DNA from: Azadirachta indica
Taxonomy: Eukaryota; Streptophyta; Magnoliopsida; Sapindales; Meliaceae
Direction: 5' to 3'
Length of the DNA: 64,000 bases
Assembly: GCA_022749755.1 (NCBI GenBank)
Contig: CM040452.1
Span: forward strand, 2,002,350 to 2,066,349
This document shows positions 1-12,149 of the stretch, one piece after another. Position 1 is the first letter of the stretch. Each line of letters starts with the position of its first letter. A program made the translations under genes and the position numbers. A model generated the notes under the pieces. The model was not told the DNA's origin and did not search any database. It was given only the letters and a program-made list of their open reading frames with translations.

Positions 1-1080
1 TTTAATTTTTAAGGTCCTGAAAAAAGCTTTGCGAAAATTTAACTCCTGAAATTTTAGTAAGTGATAAATATTCTGAATTTAAAAAAAATAGAAAAATACT
101 CTTTTCACTTAATATTTAATCAAGGTTATTTAACGAATCCGATTAGTTAAATTAGATGAAGTTTACATACGATCCATTACTGGACAGTTTTTTTTAATTT
201 AATATGATTCATCATCTAATATAATTTAATCCGGTCCGACTCATTAAAACATTTCAAAAAGAATTTGACTAGGTATATTAAAAAAATAATCTTTCATCTA
301 AAAGTATTAAACATGTGCTCTTCTTGAAATCTTTTATGAAATAACAATTAATTTTCGACAATTTCTTTGGATTCATTTTTTTTATTTCAAAAATTAAACT
401 TAAAAAAGAAAAAAGTTCAAAAGTAAAAATTATGCACATTTTCAATCTCCTTTTCCTTTTTTTTTCTATTTCTCTCTATTTCAACTTCTTCGGCGACACA
501 AAATTATATAGCTTTCAGTTGGCTGCAAAAAACAAAAAGAAGAGTGGTACTTTGGGAATTTGTCAATTATTTTTGGGTTCGAATTATGTATAACATTTTT
601 ATTTGCATTTCAATTTATTTTTGGAAATTGAGTTGATTGAATTGGCGAAAGGACAATGGCGGCGGCCGTCGGCATTTGGTGAGCAGAGTTTTTATTTTGG
701 CTCCCAACGTCATAGCAGTAATATATAAACTTCAATTTGCACACATTATATATATATATATATATATACACAAATATTCAGCTAGCAAATGATAAGATGA
801 CTCAATAAACAGAACATCTAATGTAAGATTAGAATTAAGAGTGACAATATGAAACCAATACTTGAAGACTTTTTTATATGTATATCAATCGTCTGCATGC
901 AAGTGACAGGATGCTTTTAATTTACACGAATAGTTGATATATTTTATGAAGATATTAACTCCTTCCTTATCGAAACTGCTAATTAGTTATTAGCGATAAT
1001 AATAATAATTTTTTAGTCCTATGAAGATGTAATGTTAGCCTATAAATAAGGCTACATTTAAGCTACTTATAGGTCATCTA
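1..1080. other. AT-rich intergenic region, no gene recognised
   Basis: Mostly low-complexity AT sequence with a TA microsatellite near 745-770. A short GC-rich patch at 655-680 reads as ATG plus six codons ending at a GTGAG splice-donor-like site, but nothing downstream supports a gene. The stretch at 1030-1130 is the probable promoter/leader of the TPS relic that follows. Confidence 0.5.
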
Positions 1081-1131
1081 TTGGCTGTTGCTCTACATTG
1101 TTCTGCGAGTAGTAAGTAGAACAGTCCAAGA

Positions 1132-3608
1132 ATGTCTAGCAAGTTCCATGAAAATTGTCGTCCACTGGCAAACTTTCGTCCTTCAATATGGAAGGACACT
1201 TTCGATCCCATGTCCTCACCTTACTTTGTAAAACTATTCTCTCTCTTTCTTATTTAATTATACTCTGACGTATATAGACGAAGTAAAACTTAATTCAGCT
1301 TGTCTTCTTTTGTGTGCGCATGCAGGAACTTGAATATGATGATCAGTTTGAAGAGCTGAAAGAATAGGTGAAGGAAATGTTAAGTACTGCTGCTTCTACT
1401 GATGATCCGGTCAAGGAAGTTATTCTGAGTTATTCTGATCAACTCGATGTGCCGTCTTCATGTGTCACAACACTTTGAGACTGGAGATTGAAAAATGATT
1501 TTCTCATATTTTTTAAATGCATTCTGATCTTACTGCTGAGAATGACTATGACTTGTATACTGTTACTCTTGAATTTAGAATTTTCAGACAACACCGTTTC
1601 AAAATGTCATGTGATAAGTATATGCATATATATGTAAAAATATGTATGTTTGATACTCTAAAGTTATGATAAAAATAAAAGAGATCAGGGTTGCTACAAA
1701 TATTATTGTCTAGTCTTGCACGATTTTAATTTTTAATGGAAACAATTAGTTAAATGGATTTAATACAAACATATGATACTAATAAACACATAATGGATAT
1801 GAATCAGGTATGTCTAACAAATTTCAGGAGTCCGATGGTAAATTTAAGGAAAGTGTAGTCGGCGATGTGAGGGGGATGTTAAGTTTATATGAAGCTACAC
1901 AATTATGAGCACGCGAAGAAGATATTTTGGAGGAGGCCTTCACTTTCACAAAGGCTCATCCGAAGAAGATATACTTGGCTCCATGTACAAGCCCTCATCT
2001 AGTAAAACACATAACTGAAGCCCTTGAGCAGCCCTTCAACACAGGCGTGCCAAGACTTGAGGAACTCAAATACATATCTTTTTATAAGCATGAAGAATCT
2101 AGAAATGACACTCTACTTAAGTTTGCAAAATTTGATTTCAATATTGCACAATTATTGCACGAACAAGAGATGAGCTACCTCACAAGGTACATGTATGTTT
2201 ATTTATAAATATATTTTTATAATCAATATTAATTAATTTATTTTAATTTTTAATTTATTGCAGTTGGTGGAAAGAGTTAAACTTCGCATCAATATACTAT
2301 TATATGAGAGACAGACTTGTAGAGATTTACTTATGGAGTGTGGCACAACATTATAAGCGTTCTTACTCACATGCTCGGTTGATAGTTATTAAAACTACTA
2401 TGTTGACATTGGTTATAGATGATACCTATGATGGTTTACTTGATGAACTCCGACTTTTTACAGATGCAATAGTAACGGTTTGTATATATATGTACATTAA
2501 CTCAGTTATTAATTAATTAATGAAGGAATTATAAAGATACTAAAACATACAATTAGTCATGAAAATTATATGTCTTCATTCACCGGTGGGACATTGATGC
2601 CCTTAGTCAATTGCCAAATTATTTAAAACCTTTATATAGGTCTCTTTTGAACTTTTTTAGGAATTAAACAACGAAGCGACAGAAGGAAGATCTTATAGTC
2701 TCATTTACAAAGGAAATGGTAATTAATGTTATTTGTTTAACTAACTTTCTTCCACTTTAATATGCATGCATATACTCTTTGTTGTAATGTCTATATTGTC
2801 ACCATTAACTTGGTATTTTTGCTGAAAAAATTATTAGGTTAAATAGGTTGTGAGAGCATATTTCGTTGAGGCTCAATGGTTCCACGAAGGTTTTGTGCCA
2901 TCATTTGATGAGCGCATGAGCAATGCTTTAATCTCAGCTTTTGTGTTCTTCTTCTAGCCGCAACATTTACATGAGTTGGAGAAATTTCAGGAATCCATGC
3001 ATTTGAGTGGCTGCAGAGTAAACCAAAAGTTATGATATCTTCATTTACAATCCTTCGTCTCATAGCTGACTCGGTAACTCAAAAGGTATATATATATGAC
3101 TGCTTACTCACGTGAAAGTTCTATGGAATCATTGGTTAAAAATATTACCAACTAAACAAGTATTTTCTCCATTTTCCTAAAATAAAAATACAAATAGCAA
3201 ATGGAAAACAATAATGAGCAAACACTTAGTTACTATCTTTATGAAATTAAAGCAGGAATAACAGTTTCAAATTAAAATAGAGTTAATATTTTACATAAAT
3301 TAATCTAATATTTGCAGGATGAGCAAAAGAGGGGACATGTTGCCTCTGTCATTGAATCTTCCATGAAGGAATATGAAACCTCAAGAATGGAAACAGCTGA
3401 AAAGTTTAAGATAATGGTTACAAATTTATGGAAGGATATAAATGAAGAATGTATGAGGCCAACAATTATTCCATTGCAACTAATTAATGTAATTGTTAAC
3501 GTCGCACGAATAGCAGAAGTCTTTTACAAAGAGCTTGATGGTACAACAAATCCAGAGTATGTGAAAGATTACGTTAGAAAGCTGTTCGTTGATCCAATTC
3601 CTCTTTAA
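1132..3608 (+). pseudogene. Terpene synthase pseudogene (TPS-a-like), seven-exon relic
   Basis: Relic of a class-I terpene synthase, the enzyme family that ionises prenyl diphosphates with Mg2+ to make cyclic or linear terpenes. All seven exons can be traced: ~1132-1230 (RPx8W motif, no transit peptide), 1326-1614, 1808-2186, 2264-2477 (RxR and an intact DDTYD), ~2586-2718, 2838-~3085 and 3318-3608 (ends LFVDPIPL, as in TPS-a enzymes). Lesions: TAG in exon 2 near 1365, later frameshifts in exon 2, exon-2 donor GT changed to AT, TGA in exon 3 near 1907, exon-5 acceptor AG changed to CG, frameshift in exon 5, stop in exon 6 near 2956, and no recognisable NSE/DTE metal site. The C-terminal exon still reads openly for 97 codons. 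It is clearly diverged from the intact TPS at 20538, so it is an older paralogue rather than a recent copy. The family call is secure; the original product is unknown. Confidence 0.9.
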
Positions 3609-4400
3609 GAATTGACTACTCGATGGCTGCTATAGATGCAACCTGTTGCATGCTGTTGTTGGTGCTCTTTGTTGTTTTGGGTATTTGGTGCTGGAGTTAT
3701 GAATTAATTCTATTCCTTTGTCATTTTGTCTTCTTGGATGTTATTGTTCTTTCCTATATTTAATAAATCTCTCTAAACTTAGCTCTTAGAGATTACTTAT
3801 GTATTTTTTTAACAATTTTTTTAAATGGTACTTTTTTATAACTATTACAAAAAAATAACTCAGTTTGAGCGAGCTTTGAATCTCAATCCTTTCATATCAC
3901 TTATACAGATTTTACTAATTCAATTAACTAACAATCAAAAGAGATAGGGAAAAAGATATGAAATTCAGTTGCTTAGTTCACTGCTATATATGAAATCGGT
4001 TTCCCTTTTTTTATTTTTATCTGAATTGTTCTTTTTAATAGGAAAAGTTAGATTTAAATTTCATTCTGGCTTAAAATCTAATATGAAATAAAATATAAAT
4101 TACTTATTTTTTAACAAGTGTTTGCTGCGATCCCATATATTACTAAATGAGAAATAGGTAGACTTATTTTTTTTAGAATCAGATCCCTGTAGACCCTGTT
4201 TAGTGAAAGCAAGAAGATGACTTTTATATATGTGTGTGTATATTTTAAGATAATTATTTTATAAGAACAATTGATGCTAAAATATTATTTTGAAAGTAAC
4301 AGGAAAAAAAAAAACGCTTTGATGTGCAAATTGGTTAGATCAGATCATAAAATGCTAAAATATTCATTTTTTGAATTCTACTTTAATTGAGATCAAGAAA
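3609..4400. other. Intergenic region, nothing recognised
   Basis: AT-rich sequence after the TPS relic. The first ~150 bases are probably its former 3' UTR. No coding potential or repeat was recognised. Confidence 0.5.
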
Positions 4401-4401
4401 G

Positions 4402-4655
4402 GGAGAATGTCCGTTACCCCCTTTTTTAACTAATGTCTTATTATTTCTCTATTTTTTTTTAATATTCCATTATCCCTTAAAATTCTGATTTTGCTCTTTA
4501 ATATTTTAAATATGTTCGATTTTACCATCTTCTAAACTAATTGAACGAAGGGTAAAATTGAAAAAAAAAATTAAGGGGTGATAAGATATTAGAAAAATAA
4601 AGAGATAGTGAGGTATTAGTTAAAAAATAGCAAGTAATAGATATTCTCTCATAAA
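4402..4655. mobile_element. Small foldback element (MITE-like), ~250 bp
   Basis: The left arm (4402-4510) and the right arm (4545-4655) are imperfect inverted repeats. Both ends read outside-in as GAGAAT(A/G)TC, a pyrimidine-rich stretch, TTTTTTAACTAAT, then a CTTATTATTTCTCTAT-like segment. No coding capacity. A diverged half of a similar element seems present near 29130-29235. The superfamily is not assigned because the target duplication was not resolved. Confidence 0.6.
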
Positions 4656-4659
4656 AAAA

Positions 4660-7530
4660 ATGTAAATATGCAGGATTAGATTGGCCATTGTTTTTATCAT
4701 TTAAATTGCTATAAAATAAGTGAGATCAGATGTACGTTTCACTTGTATATATTATCATTATTATTATTTAAATATTAAAAAATTCTATAGATCCTAGGTG
4801 TTTATATCATTATATGTATTTGGGTGATCTTGATTTTGAAATTGCAAAATAAGGTATTCTTTTTTCTTTAATATTAAAATAATTGTTTGTAAAAATTTTG
4901 CAACTACCGCGTGTTGATCAATTTAACTGTTCACTAAACCGAATTCAATTGATGATTTATATATGAATTTCATTTGCATAATTACGGTCATAAAATTGCA
5001 TACATGTCTTGTTTCGGAAAAAATTTATATCCGTTATGTAAAATTATTTTTCAAAATTTTATAAATATGCATGGAATGATATATTTTCTAGTTATTAACT
5101 CCTAGGAAGTGACAATGGATGTAATTTAAGTCTGGCAGTGAAAATCTGCAAAAATGAAATTTGGGTGATAGTCCAAGGAAATAATACCCCAAAAAAACAT
5201 ATTTGACAATTTTTGGGCAATGGTTCTAAGAATAATACTCTGAACATATACATAGAATGAATTGCTTATATTTTTTTTTAAATAATTTCATTATTATCTT
5301 CAATTAGTGTTAATTTTATAAAATAAAATAAGATTAAATAAGAGTTTGAATTATACACGTCCTCAAGGAGTTGTACTGCATGTATGGGTTAAGACTTTGA
5401 GTTTGATAAGTAATTTTACTGAAATGATAAAATAAAAACTTAAGCAACATACCATAATTGACTGTAATTCTAATGCTAAACTTAAGAGACCTCTTAAACT
5501 CTAATTTTGTCCTATATTATCACATCATGCAAATGTAATATTAATTTTAGGAATATATTATCATATCTTGCAAATTTAATATTAATTTTAAAAATATTCC
5601 TTTTTGGGAAAACGCGAGATATTGCTAAGTTTTTATAAGATGTGTTAGACACTTCTAATATATCCTTGACTTGAGTTTTTGACTTAAAGTTTAGTTAGAT
5701 TTAGAGCATTATTATTTTCGAAGATATCTCTAAGTTTTTGTCAATGAACCCTACCAACAACCAGTTCAAATTTATATAAAATAAAATAATTGTGAAATTA
5801 AAAATTACTAATACTAATGATCATTTGATTTATTTTATTGGGAGATTTGTGTATTTTACTTATTTACGGTTATAAAATAAAACAAAATAACATAAAAATT
5901 GACAGCTAAAAATATATTCTTTGACCTTTCCGAAACGATTTCTTCTTTCCCACAATGCTGACAAATTCTTATCTTCTCCTATTCTTTTGCTTAGTACAAA
6001 CCCATACAAATTTTCATCTTCTACTTGTGCGATCATCAAAACATATCTAAATCTTCTCATAGCAGAAAACTCCTTCTTTCCCTTCTACTAAATCCAGTCT
6101 CTTCACCACCACAACACCATCAAAATAAAAAAATTTCAATATTGTTGGTTCTCATCTTGTCCATTTTCCATCGCTCGTGTTCTTTGACTCGCTTTGTTTT
6201 GACCAAAGATTAGGTTTTACGGTAGGGGTGTTATAGATATGCTGTTGTAGTTTTATATTTGAAATATTTTAGACTTTGGAAAGGAGCAGTGTTAAAAAAT
6301 AGATAATCAGGAAGCTAAAATATTTAAAAAGTAAAATTAATCAGCTAACATTTTAAAAAGATTAATAAATTAAATGGTAAATCCATAATTTGTAAATTAT
6401 AAGGTTAAACTATATATAAATTTACAAAATAAGTTAAAAATATAAATATTATCATAAAAATTTTTAAAATATCGATAATTTGTTTTTACCAGCTTTTGGA
6501 GGTAAACGAAGTAGTAATGCAAATATAAGGACTTTCGCTATGGTATTGAGAAGTAAATACAACAACAAATTGAGATTTCTCAGCTTAAGTTGGCCGTGGA
6601 GAAAGGGCCTTTTTTTTTTTCGATTCTGAGTGATTTTAGGCAGGAGACAAATCCGGTAAAAACGTGAAAAGGATAAAAAAAAAATGTCATGAAAAAAGCA
6701 AAATTATTTTTTATTGGTGTTTTTTAATGAATTAGAACATTATTTTTTTTTCTTATTTTCCTTTGTGCTTATCAAGAAGAAAAATAAGATAAAAAAGCCA
6801 ACATAAAATGATAAAAAAAATAATAATATTTTTAACATAAAAGTAAATAAAATATTATTTTTAAAATAAAAATAAACAACGACTGTTAGGATTTGTTATT
6901 CTAAGAATTTGTATTTGTCAGCTTTATTAAGAGTGATTTCAAGGTAGATAAATCAAACTAACGGATGATCTCTAACTATTCTAATCACGTTGAGCCCTTA
7001 TATGAGAAGAATTAATCTTATAGAAGAATAAAAGCATTCTAAAATACTCTTTATTTTACTGTATATAAATCAAGTAACTAATTTAACGAGCGTTAACATG
7101 AAAATAAAATTATTATAATTTCCTAACCATCTAAAGTAAATTATTATATACATTTATATACCATATGATCATGCATATAATATTTCTAGTCATGTATTCG
7201 TTAAAGAATGTCCGAAAAATTCAACTTTCATGGTCTAAAATTAAAACTTATAAGTTATTTATTTTTTTAAGTAAAAATACTATATTATTAAAATAAGTGA
7301 AAAAGGAAATACAAGAATAACCCAAAAGCATGGACTACAAAAATAGAAGGCCTAGAAACATAATTGAGAATAAAAAACCATAGAATAGATGCAGATGCAG
7401 AGTAAAACAGTAAAACCTTTTAAAACTTATAAATTATTTCAGGTTCAGTTTAGCTTACAATGTAAAACTTAACAAATAAACCTTAATCCCAATATGCTAA
7501 AAAGGACCATGAATTCTCATTTCCCATTTT
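4660..7530. other. Intergenic region with small repeats
   Basis: AT-rich with no convincing gene. At 5346-5385 a ~38-base segment closely matches the 5' leader of the NHL gene (8287-8326, same orientation on the plus strand). At 5880-6210 there is a CT-rich, less AT-biased stretch with short open frames on both strands; it has no recognised domain and could be an old captured leader. The rest is poly-A/T-rich. Confidence 0.4.
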
Positions 7531-8259
7531 TCACTCTATGTTGACTTCGCAGCTTACAGCATCACCGGCTGCCATTGAACCCACTTCAGTTTCTGCCGAA
7601 AACTTTACCTTAATGTAATCACAAAACACTTTCATCCAAAGTCTTTGTTGAATCTTCGAACCGGGATTCTGTGAAACCCTAGCATCGACAACAACACTCA
7701 AAATAATCTCTTTTCTTAAACTCATATCTGCATCTATGGCACTAATAATCCAAGGGTTAAGTTGCACTGGTGATCCACCTAGGGTTGCATTCATCCATAA
7801 CTGCTCCCCAATTCCTTGATAAAAAGACGCTATATTTGTTGCCGATATGAATTCGTCCTCGTAAAGCAAGGAAACCCTAATCCCATCGTAAAAGAGGTTT
7901 ACTCCCTTTTCAGGGCTTTTGACGTAGAAACTAATGTTCCAGTGTGCAGTTAGTTCTCCTGTTGAAAGGCTGAGAGAAGAAACGGATAGCGATTTGAGCT
8001 GGAAATCTGGCGGCCGTATATACAAACCAATTATCACAGAGACAGGTAAAATAATTAAAAGGATTATGAAACCTAAGAATCCACATAAGGAACGGCCGTT
8101 GTCTTCTTGCTTATTGCCGGCGGCCGATGGATTAACGTTCCCGCCGTTTTCGGTGGAGGCTTCGATGTTAACAGTGTGAGAATCGTCGTTGGCTGTTTTG
8201 GCTGTGTTCTGCCGGGGAGAATTCCCTTTGAACGGTGTAGTTTCTTCTTCATCCTCCAT
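7531..8259 (-). CDS. NHL / LEA_2-domain membrane protein (NDR1/HIN1-like)
   Basis: Intact single-exon gene of 242 aa. Layout: acidic, Ser/Thr/Asn-rich cytosolic N-terminus (residues 1-57), one hydrophobic membrane anchor (about 58-81), then an extracytoplasmic beta-sandwich of the LEA_2/WHy class (about 85-235). Two N-glycosylation sequons, NIS at 108 and NAT at 157, fit an apoplastic face. NHL proteins are single-pass plasma-membrane proteins, several of them tied to pathogen or stress responses, but no biochemical activity is established and none is inferred here. The start is the first in-frame ATG after a short leader; a TATA-like stretch lies ~80-95 bases upstream. The frame has no damage. 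It lies convergent to the TPS relic, and a truncated copy lies in the same position after the intact TPS (24855-25085). NHL is the best family call; a generic LEA hydroxyproline-rich glycoprotein is the same family under another name. Confidence 0.85.
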   Translation of the reverse strand: MEDEEETTPFKGNSPRQNTAKTANDDSHTVNIEASTENGGNVNPSAAGNKQEDNGRSLCGFLGFIILLIILPVSVIIGLYIRPPDFQLKSLSVSSLSLSTGELTAHWNISFYVKSPEKGVNLFYDGIRVSLLYEDEFISATNIASFYQGIGEQLWMNATLGGSPVQLNPWIISAIDADMSLRKEIILSVVVDARVSQNPGSKIQQRLWMKVFCDYIKVKFSAETEVGSMAAGDAVSCEVNIE

Positions 8260-8339
8260 TGCGAAAGAATGCTACAGGAGAATGTTTGAATTACGAATGT
8301 CCTCAAGGAGTTGTATTGTATATATCTCTTGCTTCACCA

Positions 8340-8367
8340 CTATTTTATATATATATATATATATATA
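8340..8367 (-). promoter_or_regulatory. TATA-rich core promoter of the NHL gene, overlapping a TA microsatellite
   Basis: On the minus strand a (TA)n run flows into TATATAAAATAG, about 80-105 bases before the NHL start codon. This fits a TATA box with a ~50-base 5' leader. The TA microsatellite next to it could vary in length between alleles. Position and composition are the only evidence. Confidence 0.4.
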
Positions 8368-8399
8368 GGGAGAGAGAACAGTTAGCAGCCATATTTTTT

Positions 8400-9420
8400 T
8401 AAATATATTTTTATATCATTTGTACACTATTAAATCTAAATATATTTAATGGTTAACATTGAATTTGACATAACTATTGTATTTGACATATGCATTAATT
8501 ACGATATATTTTTTTTATATATTAATTATATAGTGAAATTTAATCTTAACTTTTAAATATGTTTAAATTCGATAGTTTATAAATAACATAAAAATATATT
8601 TATATATATATGTATAGATGATCGAATATATACTCCTATGTATTCTAAATTTCTCTTTGAGATGGATGTTGAATTTAACCTTATTACTCCAATTATTATT
8701 GAGTGGTAAGAGAGACTTTTTAAAATAATTAAACTCTAAAGTAATCAATGTTAATTACTTTTACCTTCATCCCCTTAGCAAAAGATATTACTTTCGAGGG
8801 AGATGATATATGAAAAATTTTAGAGTTTAATTATTTTAAGAACTCTATTTGATTTTGTCATCTTCAATTTAGCATTAAATTTATATTCAACATAATAATT
8901 ATCTTTCGACATTTAATAATCAACTTACGAGGGTGGTGTTATTATCTCTACCCTTATTTTATCCTAATTACAGTTCGCCTATTAAAAGTTGATAATTATA
9001 ATTTTATCGTCGATAATAAGTAAATTGAATTGAATAATTACCTATCTGTGAAATCGCATTTCTTTCATGCGTCTTAAATTCTTTTATAAATTAAAAATAT
9101 ATTTCTCAGTACATATAATATATAATGAAAAATATTTGAGAAGGAAAAATTGAAGTTATATATATGTATGTATGTATGTATATTATGATTGGGTTTTGTT
9201 AAAAAAAAATTTGTTGATAGATATTAGAAAGTTATATTATATTTAAGAAACATGATAGAGATTGTGGTAAGCTTTTCATCTTAATATTTAGAAAATTTTC
9301 CTAGAAAATTCTTTATTGAATTATTTGGACTTATGGCTTTGTTTCAAACTAAGTGTATATTTTATATAATTTGTTCATAATTCCCTTGTCAATTAATAAC
9401 TAAGTAATTAATGTACAAAC
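8400..9420. other. Intergenic region, AT-rich
   Basis: No gene recognised. A 33-base segment near 9253 (GATAGAGATTGTGGTAAGC and on) recurs at 35277, linking this flank with the block upstream of the third TPS. Confidence 0.4.
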
Positions 9421-9600
9421 TGTTGTATTGCATCAGTAAAAAGTTGGAGTTCATCAAGTTGACCATTTGCATCATACGTATCATTTATAGCTGTATGCAA
9501 TATAAAAATTTTAGTAAATATCAACTGGGCACATGAATAATAAGGGTAGTACTGTTGTGCAATACTCTACAAGTCTCTACAACTCTGTTTCTCATATATT
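9421..9600 (-). pseudogene. Terpene synthase exon-4 fragment, antisense
   Basis: Read on the minus strand this matches the end of TPS exon 4: YMRNRVVE (the RxR region), a one-base frameshift, then SIAQQYY...YSCAQLIFTK, then INDTYDANGQLDELQLFTDAIQQ-type sequence (split here; positions ~9424-9492). The first Asp of the DDxxD metal site is Asn. Exons 5-7 are not visible downstream and exons 1-3 are not visible upstream. The exon breaks off just where a copia LTR ends (9600-9601), so the retroelement probably inserted into this exon. This shows that a TPS once lay on the opposite strand here. Confidence 0.8.
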
Positions 9601-9816
9601 GAATGAAACTGGCAAAACTTATACATTATTTTTCCATTGTAATACATGGTCATATATAGAATACAAGCCAAAAGGAATGCCACAATTGATAGGGCGAATC
9701 CTATTAATAGTTGCTATATTACAGGTATACAAACTCATGTAAGGAAGAAAATTAAATTACAGAAGTAATTAAACAATCAATTCATATTTTTCTTATTAAC
9801 TTTCTCACTCTTAACA
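9600..9816 (-). repeat. Probable copia 3' LTR (about 217 bp)
   Basis: It begins TGTTAAGAG directly after the purine tract and appears to end in TTTCATTCA, giving TG...CA ends. The far boundary is inferred from where homology to TPS exon 4 starts. The second LTR is missing, so the length cannot be confirmed by comparison. Confidence 0.55.
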
Positions 9817-9899
9817 CTCCACCTCAGGTTGGTGTGTATATACATAAACCTAACTTGTTAACTAGATGATGACTTTTTGTTGAACCAAGAACTTTTGTG

Positions 9900-10175
9900 A
9901 AGAGATTCATTGTTTGTTCATTGGTGGACAAATAAGTTGTTTGAGTAATAATATAGCTTGAAGTTTTTCATGACCAAGATGGCAATCAATCTCAATATGT
10001 GCTATGCATTTGTGAAAAATAGCATTTTTCAAGTAATATGAAGGGCTGCTTGATTGACACAATATAACATACCTGTTTGTGGATGCTTTATTTACAAGTC
10101 TTTCTATAACTACGTCAACCACATAATCTCACAGAAAGTGGTTACCGTGTATCTATAGTCTGCTTAGCTGAGGAA
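9900..10175 (-). pseudogene. copia RNase H fragment
   Basis: The frame contains KQTTVSYSSA (the usual S(K)KQxxVSxSSAEAE signature) followed by KNAIFHKCIAHIEIDCHLGHEKL, written here as two pieces: KNAIFHKC and HIEIDCHLGHEKL. This is the conserved C-terminal end of copia pol (NPxFHxRTKHIEIDCHxVREK). Premature stops and frame changes make it non-functional. Confidence 0.85.
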
Positions 10176-10299
10176 TAGGAAACAGTTGTTTGCTTGTTTG
10201 TTCTCCAAGAAATTGGTAATACTCTTAAGTATAATACAACATTCAATAACTGATCATTGGGTATCTCTGCATCGTGCCCAATCTGCATCACTAAGAAAT

Positions 10300-11245
10300 T
10301 GAGCTATTTGCTCACAAAATTATGCCATGACCTAGTGTTTGCTTGATGTATCTTAAAACTTAATTTACTACATCTAAGTGTAACACACGTGTTTTGTCCA
10401 TGAACTGACCTAGCACATGTATTGCGTACAACAAGTCTGGTCGTGTAATACTTAAGTAAACTAATCGACCAACCAGTCTTTGGTTGAATAATGGTTCCGC
10501 CAAAAACTCTTTATCTTAGATCAAATTTTTGTAAGCTCTATTTTATTCAAATTTTTGCTATTTTCGCACCCAAAAACCTATGTCTTCTAGAATATTAAGA
10601 GCATACTTTCTTTGAGAATGGTGAATTCCCTTTGGTAAGCGTGCAATCTCCAAGATACTTGGATTTGAAATGATCATTCAGAAATCCTTTGAGCTTTTGA
10701 ATTTTCTTCAAATTATTCGCAACTAAGATCAAATCATCTACATGCACCGATACAACTATGAAATCTTTCCCTGCAAATTAGAAGGACAATGAACAGCCTG
10801 CCTCAACTCGCTAATAATTTGGTTTACATACCTTTGTCTCTCCCTTTTATCCAAAACTAGGAGGGAGATCTATGTATACATCTTTATCAAGATCTTCATG
10901 AAAAATTGCGTTGTTTACATCAAGTTGTTAGATATGCCATTTTTATATTACTGCAATCACTATGAAAACGTGAACGGCCACTAGCTTTACAGCAGGAGCG
11001 AAAGTTTCTTTGTAATCAATAACTTAAATTAAGTTGTAACCTTTCACAACCAAGGTTGCTTTGTATCTCTTAGCAGAATCATCGGAATTGTACTTGATTC
11101 CCATTTACATCCGACAAATTTTTTTGCCAGGAGAGAGGAGAGTCAAAGTTCATGTTCGGTAGCTTTCATGAGCGTCTATTCAATCTTGCGTAACATTTCT
11201 CCATTTGTTATGCTGAAATATCTATAAGAAATTATTGGGCTCTAT
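10300..11245 (-). pseudogene. copia reverse transcriptase fragment
   Basis: Minus-strand pieces in order: VGCKW, RYKA-like, the DYKETFAPAVK motif (near 11000), LDVNNAIFHEDLD (near 10915), VYIDLPPSF (near 10870) and the catalytic loop as VHVDDLILVANN (near 10745-10710; YVDD changed to HVDD). These are the landmark motifs of copia reverse transcriptase. Several stops interrupt the frame. Confidence 0.85.
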
Positions 11246-11388
11246 TTAAAGACAGACTAAAGTGGTAAAAGCTCGATGAGGTAGAGACAAACAAGCATAA
11301 GATAAAAAAATTACATAAAGGATATAGGCTACCATGGCAAGTAACCGCAACTCATTCCGACGATTGAGACATTTGCGAAGAAAGTCTT

Positions 11389-12145
11389 TTTTTTTTTCCT
11401 TTGAAGCAAGGCCTTAGGTTAGGCCAACTTTATTAAGTGAAAAACAGAAACTGGAAGCAATAACAATAAAAAAGGGGGCATGAAAACTTGACCCTTAGCA
11501 AACTGAACAAAACCAAAAAAGAAACCAAGTTGGGAAGGGTAAAAAGACTACAAGTCCATTAAAGCAATCTTGGCAGCAGGCTTTAACAGGAAACAGCAGC
11601 AGAGAACTTGGCAGCAACGGAAAAAAAAAAAACACCAGCACAAAAAAATAAACGGTAGCAAAGTTGGCAGCAACAGAAAAAGCAAACAAATCTAGTAACA
11701 ACATTGATCGAAATAGCAACATAACAAGACAAAGGTAGAAGCACAATAGCATAGCAACAAAATCCAAGCAGAGCAGTAGAATGCCCATCAAAATTTAAGA
11801 AAAGCAGAAGCAAGGAAATCCATTAGCATCATGAAAGAGGAGGCTGCCAATTTGAGGTGGATAAGAGGATCACCATTGAAAGCTGTCACAATGCAATCCC
11901 AAATTTGCCAAAGCATCAGCCACAACATCAGTTTCCCGAAAAGTATGAAAGTAACGAAAATTCATAATGGAAATATAATGGCAGCAATTAGACCACTTGG
12001 TTTGAAGCACCCACGGAGGACGGAGAGAAGCAATCATAAGGAGTCTAATGACCAAAATAGAATCACTCTAGCCAAATGTGATACCATCCCTTTTCATAAG
12101 TTAATTTGATAGCTAAGATAACTGTCATGAACTTAATGAAGTAGG
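11389..12145 (-). mobile_element. LINE 3' end (RNase H domain plus poly-A), nested in copia
   Basis: On the minus strand, sequence resembling the C-terminal RNase H of plant L1-type LINEs runs from about 12140 (ILAIKLTYEKGW, then a WLE-S-like strand) to about 11890 (RETDVVADALANLG, the usual REGNxVADxLAN motif). After ~400 bases of tail it ends in a poly-A run (poly-T at 11389-11398 on the plus strand). It sits between copia integrase and reverse transcriptase sequence that would otherwise be continuous, so it is a later 5'-truncated insertion. Target duplications were not resolved. Confidence 0.75.
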
Positions 12146-12149
12146 CCGT

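Noticed and set aside
655..680. ATG plus six GC-rich codons ending at a GTGAG donor-like site
   Set aside because: No acceptor or continuing exon could be found, and it is too short to support a gene.
7934..8289. Plus-strand and second minus-strand open frames over the NHL gene
   Set aside because: They are shadows of the NHL reading frame, with no domain features.
11495..11813. Phe/Leu/Cys-rich minus-strand open frames
   Set aside because: They lie in the 3' tail of the LINE beyond its RNase H domain; composition reflects the low-complexity tail rather than a protein.
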